This document shows positions 35,806-43,696 of a stretch of DNA of 64,000 bases, one piece after another. Every line of letters begins with the position of its first letter. The stretch's first letter is position 1. Position numbers and translations under genes: made by a program. The stretch is from the NCBI RefSeq assembly GCF_016786355.1, contig NZ_JADWYX010000015.1, positions 34,056 through 98,055 on the forward strand. The letters run 5' to 3'. This DNA comes from Frankia sp. AgB1.9. GTDB taxonomy: Bacteria; Actinomycetota; Actinomycetes; Frankiales; Frankiaceae. Below the pieces are notes generated by a model. That model searched no databases. It saw only the letters and a list, made by a program, of their open reading frames with translations, and was not told the origin of the DNA.

Positions 35806-37020
35806 TCAGGCCGCGGTCAGCTGGGCCTGGGCGTTGCGCAACGCCATGTTGGCGTTCTCCGGCAGGGCCAGCAGGGGCTCGGCGACTTCCTCGACGGTCG
35901 GGCCGTACTGCGCCGCGAGCGGGGCAAGGGCGTCGAGGTCGAAGCCGTAGAGCCTGGCGGCGTTACCGCCGAGCGCGGCCCGCAGCTCGGCCTCGGACAG
36001 GTGGTGGAGAACCTGACGGAGCGCCTCGTGGGTGAAAGGCGTGGTCCCCTCGTCATGCGGGTAGTCGTTGCCCCACATCCACCGATCGGCGCCGATCACG
36101 CTGCGGGCGGCGACGTCGTCGGGACGGGGGAAGCTCGCGCCAACCCAGCAGCTCTGCTCGAAGTACTCGGTCGCCGAACGCGAGAGCGCGTCTTCCTTCC
36201 GGTACTTCAGCTCGCCGATCGAGCCACCGCGGATGTTCGCGAGGACGCCGTCCAGCTGCTTCAACAGCGGCGGGATGCCTGCGGCGGACGCCTCGGTGAT
36301 GACGAACTTCAGCCGTGGGAACTTCTCGAACACGCCGGCCAGCAGCATGTGCACGAAGGGCCGCATGCCGTAGAAGCCCACTTCGCTGATCATGAGGGCC
36401 GGCGTGGCCGCGTAGCGGCCGTAGTTGGGCGAACCGGTGCCGCCGTGCAGGTTGACCGGGATCTCCAGGTCCTGCAGCGCGGCCCACAGCCGGTCGTACT
36501 CCGGGTCGTAGAGCGGCTTGACCCAGCTCACGTCGGGGGCCACGTTCGGCAGAAGGACGCCGCCGCGCAGGTTGTTTTCCTTGATCCAGGTCGCGTCCGC
36601 GATGGCGTCGTCGATGTCGTTCAGGAAGATCTGACCGACACCCGCCCGCTGGGCGGCCTTACGGGAGCAGAAGTCCGCGAGCCACCGGTTGTGCGCCTGG
36701 ATGCCGGCGCGGCGGTGGCGGTACTCCTCGGCCTTCGGCGGCCCGGCGAACAGCACGAAGCCCGGGTAGAAGGGCGGCACGGTGTTCGGGAAGATCACTT
36801 CGCCGACGACGCCCTGGGCGAGCTGGTCGCGGTCGCGCCGCTCGTCGTCCCAGTTGCGGACCCGCAGGTCGGTGTCGCGCAGGTCCTTCCAGGGGTTCTT
36901 GTACCTACCGCGCCAGGCGTCGAAGTCCTCAAGGAACGACGGGTCCAAGTACTCGCGGTAGGTCTCGTGGTTGGCACCGGCGTGGGTGTCAGCCGAGATG
37001 ATCGTGTACCGGGCGGCCAC
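35806..37020 (-). CDS. Amidohydrolase-2 family metal hydrolase
   Basis: 404 residues, ACMSD/LigJ-like TIM barrel. Metal motif region SADTHAGAN at the N-terminus (D-x-H), NLHGGTGSPNY with the second His, VITEAS, and the late WGNDYPHDE with the catalytic Asp. Members decarboxylate or hydrolyse aromatic and carboxylic compounds. GTG at 37020 is favoured because CAGGGAG precedes it by five bases; an in-frame GTG at 37026 is the alternative. It neighbours Rieske oxygenase and SDR genes, suggesting an aromatic or xenobiotic degradation role, by context only. Confidence 0.88.
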   Translation of the reverse strand: MAARYTIISADTHAGANHETYREYLDPSFLEDFDAWRGRYKNPWKDLRDTDLRVRNWDDERRDRDQLAQGVVGEVIFPNTVPPFYPGFVLFAGPPKAEEYRHRRAGIQAHNRWLADFCSRKAAQRAGVGQIFLNDIDDAIADATWIKENNLRGGVLLPNVAPDVSWVKPLYDPEYDRLWAALQDLEIPVNLHGGTGSPNYGRYAATPALMISEVGFYGMRPFVHMLLAGVFEKFPRLKFVITEASAAGIPPLLKQLDGVLANIRGGSIGELKYRKEDALSRSATEYFEQSCWVGASFPRPDDVAARSVIGADRWMWGNDYPHDEGTTPFTHEALRQVLHHLSEAELRAALGGNAARLYGFDLDALAPLAAQYGPTVEEVAEPLLALPENANMALRNAQAQLTAA

Positions 37021-37160
37021 GGGCACTCCCTGATCGCGTCAAGGTGGACACGACCGATAGAACGCGATTTCAGTATTGGCTGTCAAGCGGTCGGGCAGGA
37101 TGGCCAGCCTGCCCGACCTCGGCGGCCAGCGGCCGTTGATCGGCGAGGTCGGCCCGCTGG

Positions 37161-37239
37161 CTTGATCGCCGTTTTGTCCCTCACCTGGTCACAAACCCGC
37201 CGCGGCTACAGCCACACGAGGGCGAAAACGGCGATCTTG
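37161..37239. repeat. Dispersed palindromic repeat, copy A
   Basis: Left arm CTTGATCGCCGTTTTGTCCC TC (37161-37182) and right arm GAGGGCGAAAACGGCGATCTTG (37218-37239) are imperfect inverted repeats around a 35-base centre. Confidence 0.8.
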
Positions 37240-37589
37240 CTGGTCTCGGGACCAGGCCAACCTTGTCAGATGCGGCACTAGCGGCCGTTGATCGGCGACT
37301 CTGGTCCGGGGTCGGAGAGCACCTCCGGGTTGCAACGATGTTCTCGCCGCTGCGGCGCGCCCCGACTTGGGACGGTGGCCTGGCGCCTTGGGCGCCGTGC
37401 CGACCCGGACTTGGGTTCAGCCCTGGGTTGTGGTGGTGGTTCTGCCCGCCCCGCGACCACGGTGTAGGGCTGGGCAGGAGTCCCGGCGACCGGCGCCGTG
37501 CAGGTTACCCGTCAGCGTGGTCGTCGGATGCGCCCTCCTGCGATCGCGAGAAGGGCGCGACAACAACCACCCCAACGCCTACCCGCCGC

Positions 37590-37667
37590 CTTGATCACTG
37601 TTTTCGCCCTCTGGTGGCTACGGAGCAGGCCCGGTTACGGCCACGGGAGGGTCGAGGCAGCGATCAT
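37590..37667. repeat. Dispersed palindromic repeat, copy B
   Basis: Left arm CTTGATCACTGTTTTCGCCC TCTGGTGGCTAC (37590-37621) pairs imperfectly with GGTTACGGCCACGGGAGGGT then CGAGGCAGCGATCATGG. Same family as 37161-37239. Confidence 0.75.
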
Positions 37668-37705
37668 GGGGGCGCCGGACCGGGTGGAACTGGTCGGAGG
37701 CGGTG

Positions 37706-37978
37706 CTAGGAGGCGCTGGCGTCCTTGGCCAGCGCGACCGGGGCCGGGGTCGGCTCGGCGGCGGGAGCCGGGGCGGCGGGAGCCGGGAGGGCGGCCGGGG
37801 GAGCGGGAGCGGCGATCGCCGCGGGCTTGTCGTCCTCCTGCAGGCCCTTGATCTCGGACTTGAAGATCCGCATGGACCGGCCGATCGACCGGGCGGCCTC
37901 GGGCAGCTTCTTCGACCCGAACAGGACGACCGCCACGATGGCAATGATGATCAGTTCCGGAGCGCCCAGATCTGGCAT
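37706..37978 (-). CDS. tatA: Sec-independent protein translocase TatA
   Basis: 90 residues. N-terminal TM helix ([20 protein letters not shown]) followed by the conserved amphipathic helix [20 protein letters not shown] and a Pro/Ala-rich tail. This is the pore-forming subunit of the twin-arginine pathway for folded proteins. GGAGG precedes the ATG at 37978. No tatB or tatC neighbour here. Actinobacteria often have tatA outside the tatC locus. Confidence 0.93.
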   Translation of the reverse strand: MPDLGAPELIIIAIVAVVLFGSKKLPEAARSIGRSMRIFKSEIKGLQEDDKPAAIAAPAPPAALPAPAAPAPAAEPTPAPVALAKDASAS

Positions 37979-38187
37979 ATGTTTCGCTCCTCCACTCTTG
38001 GACGCCGGCATAACGCCAGCACTCACCGAATGCTACGGCGCCCGCTGGACGGCCGACGCCCGGACCACCCATTCCGTCGTGTGGTCTGGGCCGCCTGATC
38101 GGTTCTACTCCGTTGTCTTTCGGCCCCGGCGACCTCTCTCCGCCGCCTAAATCCGCCCGTGCCTGCGTCCTGTTTGAGGCCGACGTT

Positions 38188-39000
38188 CTAGCGCGGAGAT
38201 TGACAGACCGGGCACCAGAAGAGGTTGCGGCCCGCAAGCTCCGTGGTCAGAACTGGGTTCCCACAGATCAGGCAGGGCTGACCGGTACGGCGGTAGACGT
38301 AGACCTCGCCGCCGTGGTCGTCGACCCGCGGTGGGCGGCCCATCGCCTCGGGGGTGTGTTGCGGCCGGACGGTGTCGATCCGCCCTGTGCGCACGCCGTC
38401 GGCCATCAGGACGCCCAGGTCGGCCCAGAGCGCTGCCCACTGCGACGCGGCCAGGTCCTTGCCCGACACGCGCGGGTCGAGGCCGGCGCGGAACAGCACC
38501 TCGGCCCGGTAGATGTTGCCCGGACCGGCGACGACTGCCTGATCCATCAGCAACTGCGCGATGACCGTCCTGCTCCGGCTGATGCGGCGCCAGGCAAGCT
38601 CGGAGTCGGAGTCGGGACGCAGCGGGTCGGGGCCGAGCCGGTCCAGCAGCGTCTTCACATCGCCGGGTTCCAACAGCTCGCAGGCATTCGGGCCGCGAAG
38701 GTCCGCGTAGCCGCCGTCGGCGGTCAGCCGCAGCCGGACGGCCCCGGTCGGCACCGGTGCGGGGCCCGGGCTGAGTGTGTACTTGCCGTAGATCCCGAGG
38801 TGAACGTGCAGAACCTGCTCGCCCTCGAAGCGCAGCAGCAAATGCTTGCCATACGCGTCGGCGCTTTCCAGCACCCGCCCGGTCAGCCTTCGCGCCCCGT
38901 CCGCAAAACGTCCCTGCGGGCTCGTCACCGCGACCGGCCGGCCACGGAACATCTCCGCGTGGGCGGCGGCCAGCCGGTGCACGGTGTGACCTTCGGGCAT
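38188..39000 (-). CDS. nei: Endonuclease VIII-like DNA glycosylase (Nei/Fpg family)
   Basis: 270 residues. Starts with MPEGHTVHRLAAAH (mature Pro2/Glu3 catalytic pair), has ADAYGKHLLLRFEGEQVLHV, a helix-two-turn-helix near VVAGPGNIYRAEVLF, and a C-terminal zinc finger with CLICGNPV and FWCPVCQSPR. Removes oxidised bases with AP-lyase activity. The N-terminal His-bearing variant corresponds to the actinobacterial Nei2-type. Downstream of an SDR gene on the same strand with an 80-base gap. Confidence 0.9.
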   Translation of the reverse strand: MPEGHTVHRLAAAHAEMFRGRPVAVTSPQGRFADGARRLTGRVLESADAYGKHLLLRFEGEQVLHVHLGIYGKYTLSPGPAPVPTGAVRLRLTADGGYADLRGPNACELLEPGDVKTLLDRLGPDPLRPDSDSELAWRRISRSRTVIAQLLMDQAVVAGPGNIYRAEVLFRAGLDPRVSGKDLAASQWAALWADLGVLMADGVRTGRIDTVRPQHTPEAMGRPPRVDDHGGEVYVYRRTGQPCLICGNPVLTTELAGRNLFWCPVCQSPR

Positions 39001-39080
39001 GACTGAGCCTATCGATCGCTGGCGGTCGCCCGGAATGCCGTCCCGGCCCGCCCGCCGGGGCCGGGACGCGCTCGCCGAGC

Positions 39081-39845
39081 TCAGGTGTTGCGGCCGCCGT
39101 TGACGCCGAAGACCTGGCCGGTGATGTAGCCGGCCTCCTCGGAGGCGAGGAAGGAGCACGCCGCGGCGATGTCCTCCGGCAGGCCCATCCGGCGCACGGG
39201 AGTCCGCGCGATGAGGTCGTCGGCGGTGTTCGGGCCCCAGCGGCCACGGGCCTCGTCGCGCCGCAGCATCGGGGTGTCGACGAAGCCCGGCGGAATCGTG
39301 TTCACCGTGATGCCGGCCGGGCCGAGCTCCAGCGCGAGCGCCTTCGTGAAGGCGATGACGCCGCCCTTGGACGCGACATAGTGGCTCATGAGTGCCTGGC
39401 CGCCCTGGGCGCTGGACGACGAGATGTTCACGATCCGCCCCCAGCCGGCCTCGACCATGTCCGGGACGACCGCCTGGCAGCACAGGAACGTGCCGGTCAG
39501 GTTCACGGTCAGCACCGAGGTCCACTGCTCCAGGGTGATGTCCAGGAAGCGCTTCGTGCCGGTCTTCCCGGCCGAGTTCACCAGGATGGTGACCGGGCCG
39601 AACCGGTCGCGGGCCGCCGCCAGGGCGCGGGCCACGCTTTCCGGATCCGCGACGTCGGCGGCCACCGCCAACGCCGAGCCGCCGGCCGACTGGATCTCGT
39701 CGGCGACCGCCTTGGCGTCCCCCTCGTTGAGGTCGAGGACGGCGACGGCGGCGCCGTCCTGGGCCAGGCGCGTCGCACACGCCCGACCGATGCCCGACGC
39801 GGCGCCCGTGACGATCGCGACCTTGCCGACCTGGTTCCCGGCCAT
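39081..39845 (-). CDS. SDR family oxidoreductase
   Basis: 254 residues. Classical short-chain dehydrogenase: TGAASGIG (cofactor loop), NSAG, and catalytic Ser (about 142), Tyr (about 155) and Lys (about 159) within NISSSSAQGG and YVASKGG. NAD versus NADP not decided. The end GQVFGVNGGRNT matches the FabG-like group. It is 41 bases downstream of the Rieske oxygenase stop and probably in the same operon, so it may oxidise a dihydrodiol or alcohol made by that enzyme. Confidence 0.88.
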   Translation of the reverse strand: MAGNQVGKVAIVTGAASGIGRACATRLAQDGAAVAVLDLNEGDAKAVADEIQSAGGSALAVAADVADPESVARALAAARDRFGPVTILVNSAGKTGTKRFLDITLEQWTSVLTVNLTGTFLCCQAVVPDMVEAGWGRIVNISSSSAQGGQALMSHYVASKGGVIAFTKALALELGPAGITVNTIPPGFVDTPMLRRDEARGRWGPNTADDLIARTPVRRMGLPEDIAAACSFLASEEAGYITGQVFGVNGGRNT

Positions 39846-39886
39846 CTGATTCCTTTCAGCTCACCTGATACCGACGGGCTCGTCGG

Positions 39887-41152
39887 CTAGCTCTGGCGCT
39901 GCGCGGCGGCGACGTAGTCGGCCGCGGTCTTGTGAAGGTGCCGGATGAGAATCTCCTGGTCATTGATCGGGAACTCCCGGACGACCCGTGACTCCAGCAT
40001 CGTCTGGGTGGCCTCAAGGGTGTTCGAGTCCTGCAGGGCGAACTCCTTGAAGGTGACCGCGGCCAGTTCCTGACGCAGCCGCTCGGCGGCGTCCTTCGGC
40101 GGCACGAAATACAGCGTTCCCTCGAAGATGTGCCGGTTGTACGCGGTCGGCCAGTAGTGGTAGGTGAGGTACCAGCCCGGCGCCCAGACCACCATCATGA
40201 AGTTCGGGAAGAAGACGTACGAGTCCAGTCCCCACCGCGGGTGACGGGCCGGGTTCAGGCCCTCCGGCAGCGAGTCGAGGGCGGCGAGGTCCGGCCGGTC
40301 CCAGGGCCCGAAGTTGCCGCTGCGCAGCACGCGGTCGATCGGCTTGACCATGCTCAGGTCCTTCGGCGGCGACATCCCGCCCCATGCCGACTGCATCGAG
40401 TGCGGACCGTCGATCTCGTAGTGCAGCCCCTCGTAGCCGAAGGCCTGCAGCTTGCGGGACTCCTCGCTGACGTACTGCTTCGAGTGCAGGACGGGCGCGT
40501 GGTAGAACTCCGCGAACGCGTCGATGTAGAGCTTCCAGTTGCTGCCCACGTCGGCCCGGTACTTCCAGACCTGGGTCATCTCACCGAACGGGTAGCCCTC
40601 CAGGCCGTGGGCGAACCGGCCCAGGTAGTCGCGCACCGAGGTGGTGTCCGTGTCGTCGAAGTTGACGAAGACGAACCCTTCCCAGACCTCGCAGCGCACC
40701 GGCAGGAGCCCGAACAACGACTTGTCGAGGTCGAAGAACTCGGATTCCTGCTGCACGAACGTGCACGCGCCGTCCAGCCCGTACCGCCAGGCGTGGTACT
40801 TGCACTGGAACTGCCGGACCGTGCCGCTGGTCTCCTCGTTCGGGAAGTCCTGCCAGACCAGCTTGTTGCCGCGGTGGCGGCAGATGTTGTTGAACGCGCG
40901 AATCTCGCCGGCCGCGTCCCGGACGACGATCACCGAGCGGCGAGCGGCGGCGATCTCCCTCGTGAAGTAGCTGCCGGTCCGGGACAGCTGCTCGACGCGG
41001 CCGACGTTCAGCCAGGTCTTCTCGAAGATCGCCTTTCGCTCCAGCTCGTAGTACTCGGGCGAGATCGAGTCCTCGAACGAGACAAGGCCCGTGCCGAGGC
41101 TGGGGTAGTGCTGCGTCCAGCTGCCCTCGGCGGGCTTGGGGAAGTGCGCCAT
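39887..41152 (-). CDS. Rieske non-heme iron oxygenase, alpha subunit
   Basis: 421 residues. Rieske [2Fe-2S] ligands are CRHRGN and CKYHAWRYGLDG (about residues 84-130); the mononuclear iron site is seen in DAFAEFYHAPVLHSKQYVS with the two His residues. The C-terminal catalytic domain is complete. ATG at 41152 follows GGAGGTCGATCG. No ferredoxin or dedicated reductase gene is adjacent on this strand; the PDR/VanB-type reductase across the divergent promoter is a possible electron donor. Substrate not predictable from sequence. Confidence 0.9.
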   Translation of the reverse strand: MAHFPKPAEGSWTQHYPSLGTGLVSFEDSISPEYYELERKAIFEKTWLNVGRVEQLSRTGSYFTREIAAARRSVIVVRDAAGEIRAFNNICRHRGNKLVWQDFPNEETSGTVRQFQCKYHAWRYGLDGACTFVQQESEFFDLDKSLFGLLPVRCEVWEGFVFVNFDDTDTTSVRDYLGRFAHGLEGYPFGEMTQVWKYRADVGSNWKLYIDAFAEFYHAPVLHSKQYVSEESRKLQAFGYEGLHYEIDGPHSMQSAWGGMSPPKDLSMVKPIDRVLRSGNFGPWDRPDLAALDSLPEGLNPARHPRWGLDSYVFFPNFMMVVWAPGWYLTYHYWPTAYNRHIFEGTLYFVPPKDAAERLRQELAAVTFKEFALQDSNTLEATQTMLESRVVREFPINDQEILIRHLHKTAADYVAAAQRQS

Positions 41153-41247
41153 CGATCGACCTCCATGCCACCCGTGACGCCACGCGGCACCTGGTCGGTG
41201 CCGCCGTGGCTCGCCCGCGCCGGGCACGTGACGCCGACGCGAAGAAT

Positions 41248-41292
41248 CGTACGGTGCCGTACGGTTAGTTAACCGTACGGTGTCGTACGGTT
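41248..41292. promoter_or_regulatory. Tandem palindromic TetR operator (inferred)
   Basis: CGTACGGTGCCGTACGG, then TTAGTTAA, then CCGTACGGTGTCGTACGG: the CGTACGG core occurs four times with dyad symmetry (CCGTACGGTTAGTTAACCGT). It lies between the divergent Rieske oxygenase start (41152) and tetR start (41431). One regulator binding two adjacent sites would control both directions. Confidence 0.82.
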
Positions 41293-41430
41293 TGGGTCAA
41301 CGGGGGCCTGGCCAGGGACCTCTGGGCCTGCCGTCCTGGCCAGACCGCGCCGCGGCCCGGTCCGGCCGCGGTGGCGGAGGTCGACGGGGACGTTCGCCTC
41401 GGTGGCTGCCGCCGCCGGGCCGCATACTTG

Positions 41431-42090
41431 ATGGATGGTGTTGTCCAGGTGAGCGTGGAACGTTCCCGGTCCGGACGACCAACACCGACCCAGGCAGCGC
41501 GGCTGACCGACCGCATTCGCCGCGCCGCGTTCGACGCCTTTCTCGAGAACGGCTACGACGGCACGACCATGGAGGCCGTGGCCCAGGCCGCGGGCGTCAC
41601 CAAGGGCACCCTGTACGCCCGTTACCCGGACAAGCGAGCGCTCTTCATCGCCGTCAGCTCGTGGGCGCTGACCCGGCAGGAACGCAACGAACGCGTCACG
41701 GAGGAACTGCCCGACGGCCTGGCCGAAAGCCTCACCGTGATCGCCCGCGCGATCCTCGCCCGCTCCGTCGACCCGGACATCGTCCGGATGAGCCGGATCG
41801 CGATCGCCGAGGCGGCGCGCTTCCCTGACTTCGCGCTGAGCTCGCAGGCCGTCACCTGGTCGCCGCGGATTCAGGTCATCATCGATCTGCTCCGTCGCCA
41901 CGAGGTCGAGGGCACCATCATCGTCAAGGACGTGGAGATCGCGGCCGAGCAGTTCTTCGCGATGGTCGGCGCGATGCCGGCCTGGCTGGCCGCCTACGGC
42001 ATCTACCGGACGCCAGAGGTCGAGGAACAACATCTTCAGCACGCCATCGAGCTTTTCCTGAATGGCCTGCTGGTCCGCCGGCCCGACTGA
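41431..42090 (+). CDS. TetR-family transcriptional regulator
   Basis: 219 residues. N-terminal HTH (RIRRAAFDAFLENGYDGTTM, then EAVAQAAGVTKGTLYARYPD) and an alpha-helical ligand domain of TetR_C type (ILARSVDPDIVRMSRIAIAE). It is the first gene of a unit followed 29 bases later by the DmmA-like gene. Its operator is very likely the palindrome cluster just upstream, so it may repress this unit and the divergent Rieske operon. ATG at 41431; GTG at 41449 is possible. Confidence 0.88.
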   Translation: MDGVVQVSVERSRSGRPTPTQAARLTDRIRRAAFDAFLENGYDGTTMEAVAQAAGVTKGTLYARYPDKRALFIAVSSWALTRQERNERVTEELPDGLAESLTVIARAILARSVDPDIVRMSRIAIAEAARFPDFALSSQAVTWSPRIQVIIDLLRRHEVEGTIIVKDVEIAAEQFFAMVGAMPAWLAAYGIYRTPEVEEQHLQHAIELFLNGLLVRRPD

Positions 42091-42119
42091 CGGCCAGGGG
42101 CTGCGAGGTGGAGGACGGC

Positions 42120-42674
42120 GTGGCCCGCCCGCGGGTCGACCCGGCGAAGCTGGTCCACACCAGCCTGCCGCCATGGGCGCGCGGGCCTGTCTCGCCCGCC
42201 CTGCCGACCGCCGCCGGTGCAGGTGGCACCTGCGCTCTGCTGGTCGGCGTGGGCCCGGAGTCGGCGCAGGTCCTGGCGCGTTGGACGGCCGAGCCCATCG
42301 GGACCCGCGCCGCGGTACGGGTCCTGCGCGCGCCGGATGGCAACGCCGCGCGAGTCCTGCTCGCGGCAGCGTTGGCGGAGGCACGGGTCGGTGTGCGCGT
42401 ATGGGTCACCGGACCGGTCGGCGCCTGCCTGACGCTGCGTGCCACTGCGATCGCGGCCGGGCTGGAGGACGATGAGCTGGTCGTCGTACCGGTCGGTCGC
42501 GGCCCGATCGACGTCGCCTGCGTCCATTGCGGCCTTGTGGCCGCTGCAGATGCCGAGATCGGGGACGTCGTCGACTGCCCCGGCTGCGGGCGTCCACTGG
42601 TGGTCTTCCAGCACGTCTCCCGCCGGCTGGGCAGCTTCCTGGGCTTTCAGGCCGACGCCGGAGGAAGCGCCTGA
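42120..42674 (+). CDS. DmmA-like subunit of dimethylamine monooxygenase
   Basis: 184 residues. An N-terminal part rich in Gly/Val (LLVGVGPESAQVLARWTAEP) is followed by a C-terminal zinc-ribbon, CVHCG ... CPGCGRPLVVFQHVSRRLG, typical of DmmA family proteins, where it belongs with a PDR/VanB reductase and a DUF3445 subunit. Start is GTG at 42120 because GGTGGAGG precedes it; GTG at 42108 adds four residues. Overlaps the next gene by one base (TGATG). Function in electron transfer or assembly is inferred from the family. Confidence 0.8.
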   Translation: MARPRVDPAKLVHTSLPPWARGPVSPALPTAAGAGGTCALLVGVGPESAQVLARWTAEPIGTRAAVRVLRAPDGNAARVLLAAALAEARVGVRVWVTGPVGACLTLRATAIAAGLEDDELVVVPVGRGPIDVACVHCGLVAAADAEIGDVVDCPGCGRPLVVFQHVSRRLGSFLGFQADAGGSA

Positions 42675-43696
42675 TGGCCGGCGAAGCGATCCTGGACCTC
42701 GTGGTCGTCGGTATCACCGAGCCCGTTCCCGGGGTGCGCAGCTTCCGGCTCGCGGCGGCCGACGGCCGGGAGCTACCCGCCTTCGTACCCGGAAGCCACC
42801 TCATCCTGGACTGCGACAGCCCGGACGGTGCCAGCCCAGACGGTGCCAGCCCGGACAGTGGCAGCCCAGACGGTGGCAGCCCGGACGGTGGCCGTCGAAC
42901 CAACGCCTACAGCCTGACGTCCGCCGGGTTCGCGCCGACCGTTTACGAGATCTCCGTGCTCCGCGTCGAGGACGGCAACGGTGGCTCGCGCTGGCTGCAC
43001 ACGCACCTGGAGTTGGGCAGCCGGGTGACGGCTCGCCCGCCGCGCAGCGGGTTCCCGCCGATCGCCCGGGCCAGCCGACATCTGCTCGTCGCCGGGGGCA
43101 TCGGGGTGACGCCGATCGTCTCCCATCTGCGTGCCGCCGCTCACCGAGGCCAGGATCGCCGCGTGCTGTACGTCCACCGGGCCGGGCGTGGTGCCCATCT
43201 GGACGACGTCCGCGGCCTCACCGACGGCCGTGCCGGCATCTTCACCGATCGCGTCGCGTTCGCCGCCCGCCTCGAAGAAACCCTCGTGGACCAGCCTTTG
43301 GGCACGCATCTGTACGTCTGCGGTCCAGGTCCGCTGATCGACCGGGTCGTCGGCTCGGCGCGCGGGTTGGGCTGGCCCGGGTCCCGGATCCACGTCGAAC
43401 GCTTCGGTGCCGGCACGACTGACCCAGGCGCGCCCTTTGACGTGGTTCTCACCCGAAGCGGGCGGACGGTCCGGGTGCCGAGCGGTACCAGCCTGCTGGA
43501 GGCCCTCGAAGCCGCCGGACTCGCGATTCCGAACCGCTGCCGGCACGGCGTCTGCGGCGAGTGCCGAACCCCCGTCACCGCCGGACCACCGCTGCATCGC
43601 GACCTGGTCCTCACCGCGGCCGAGAAGGCCGCCGCCGACTGCCTGATGCCGTGCGTCTCCCGAGCGAATGGCCCGCGCCTGGAGGTTCCGCTCTGA
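42674..43696 (+). CDS. PDR/VanB-family oxidoreductase (reductase component)
   Basis: 340 residues: FMN-binding domain, NADH-binding domain, C-terminal plant-type [2Fe-2S]. Seen: FVPGSHLILDCD, flavin motif TNAYSLTS, NADH motif LLVAGGIGVTPIVSHL, YVCGPGPLID, and the Fe-S ligands CRHGVCGEC with a later Cys in CLMPCV. Delivers electrons from NAD(P)H to the oxygenase. An insert of five PDG-type pentapeptide repeats sits between FVPGSHLILDCD and the RTNAYS flavin motif, which is unusual. Overlaps both neighbours at TGATG. Confidence 0.88.
   Translation: MAGEAILDLVVVGITEPVPGVRSFRLAAADGRELPAFVPGSHLILDCDSPDGASPDGASPDSGSPDGGSPDGGRRTNAYSLTSAGFAPTVYEISVLRVEDGNGGSRWLHTHLELGSRVTARPPRSGFPPIARASRHLLVAGGIGVTPIVSHLRAAAHRGQDRRVLYVHRAGRGAHLDDVRGLTDGRAGIFTDRVAFAARLEETLVDQPLGTHLYVCGPGPLIDRVVGSARGLGWPGSRIHVERFGAGTTDPGAPFDVVLTRSGRTVRVPSGTSLLEALEAAGLAIPNRCRHGVCGECRTPVTAGPPLHRDLVLTAAEKAAADCLMPCVSRANGPRLEVPL
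42818..42892. repeat. Five 15-bp tandem repeats within reductase gene
   Basis: Five consecutive 15-base units of the form AGCCCGGACGGTGCC encode SPDGA, SPDGA, SPDSG, SPDGG and SPDGG. The insert is in frame and falls beside the FMN-binding motif. Confidence 0.9.

Larger units (their letters stand above)
37027..37705. other. Intergenic region with two palindromic elements
   Basis: About 680 bases. It holds two copies of the GATC-bounded palindrome described separately; the remaining plus-strand open frame (37263 onward) has no family features. I see no gene. Confidence 0.6.

Noticed and set aside
37263..37709. 148-codon plus-strand frame in the palindromic repeat gap
   Set aside because: Reads through both palindromic elements and has no family features.
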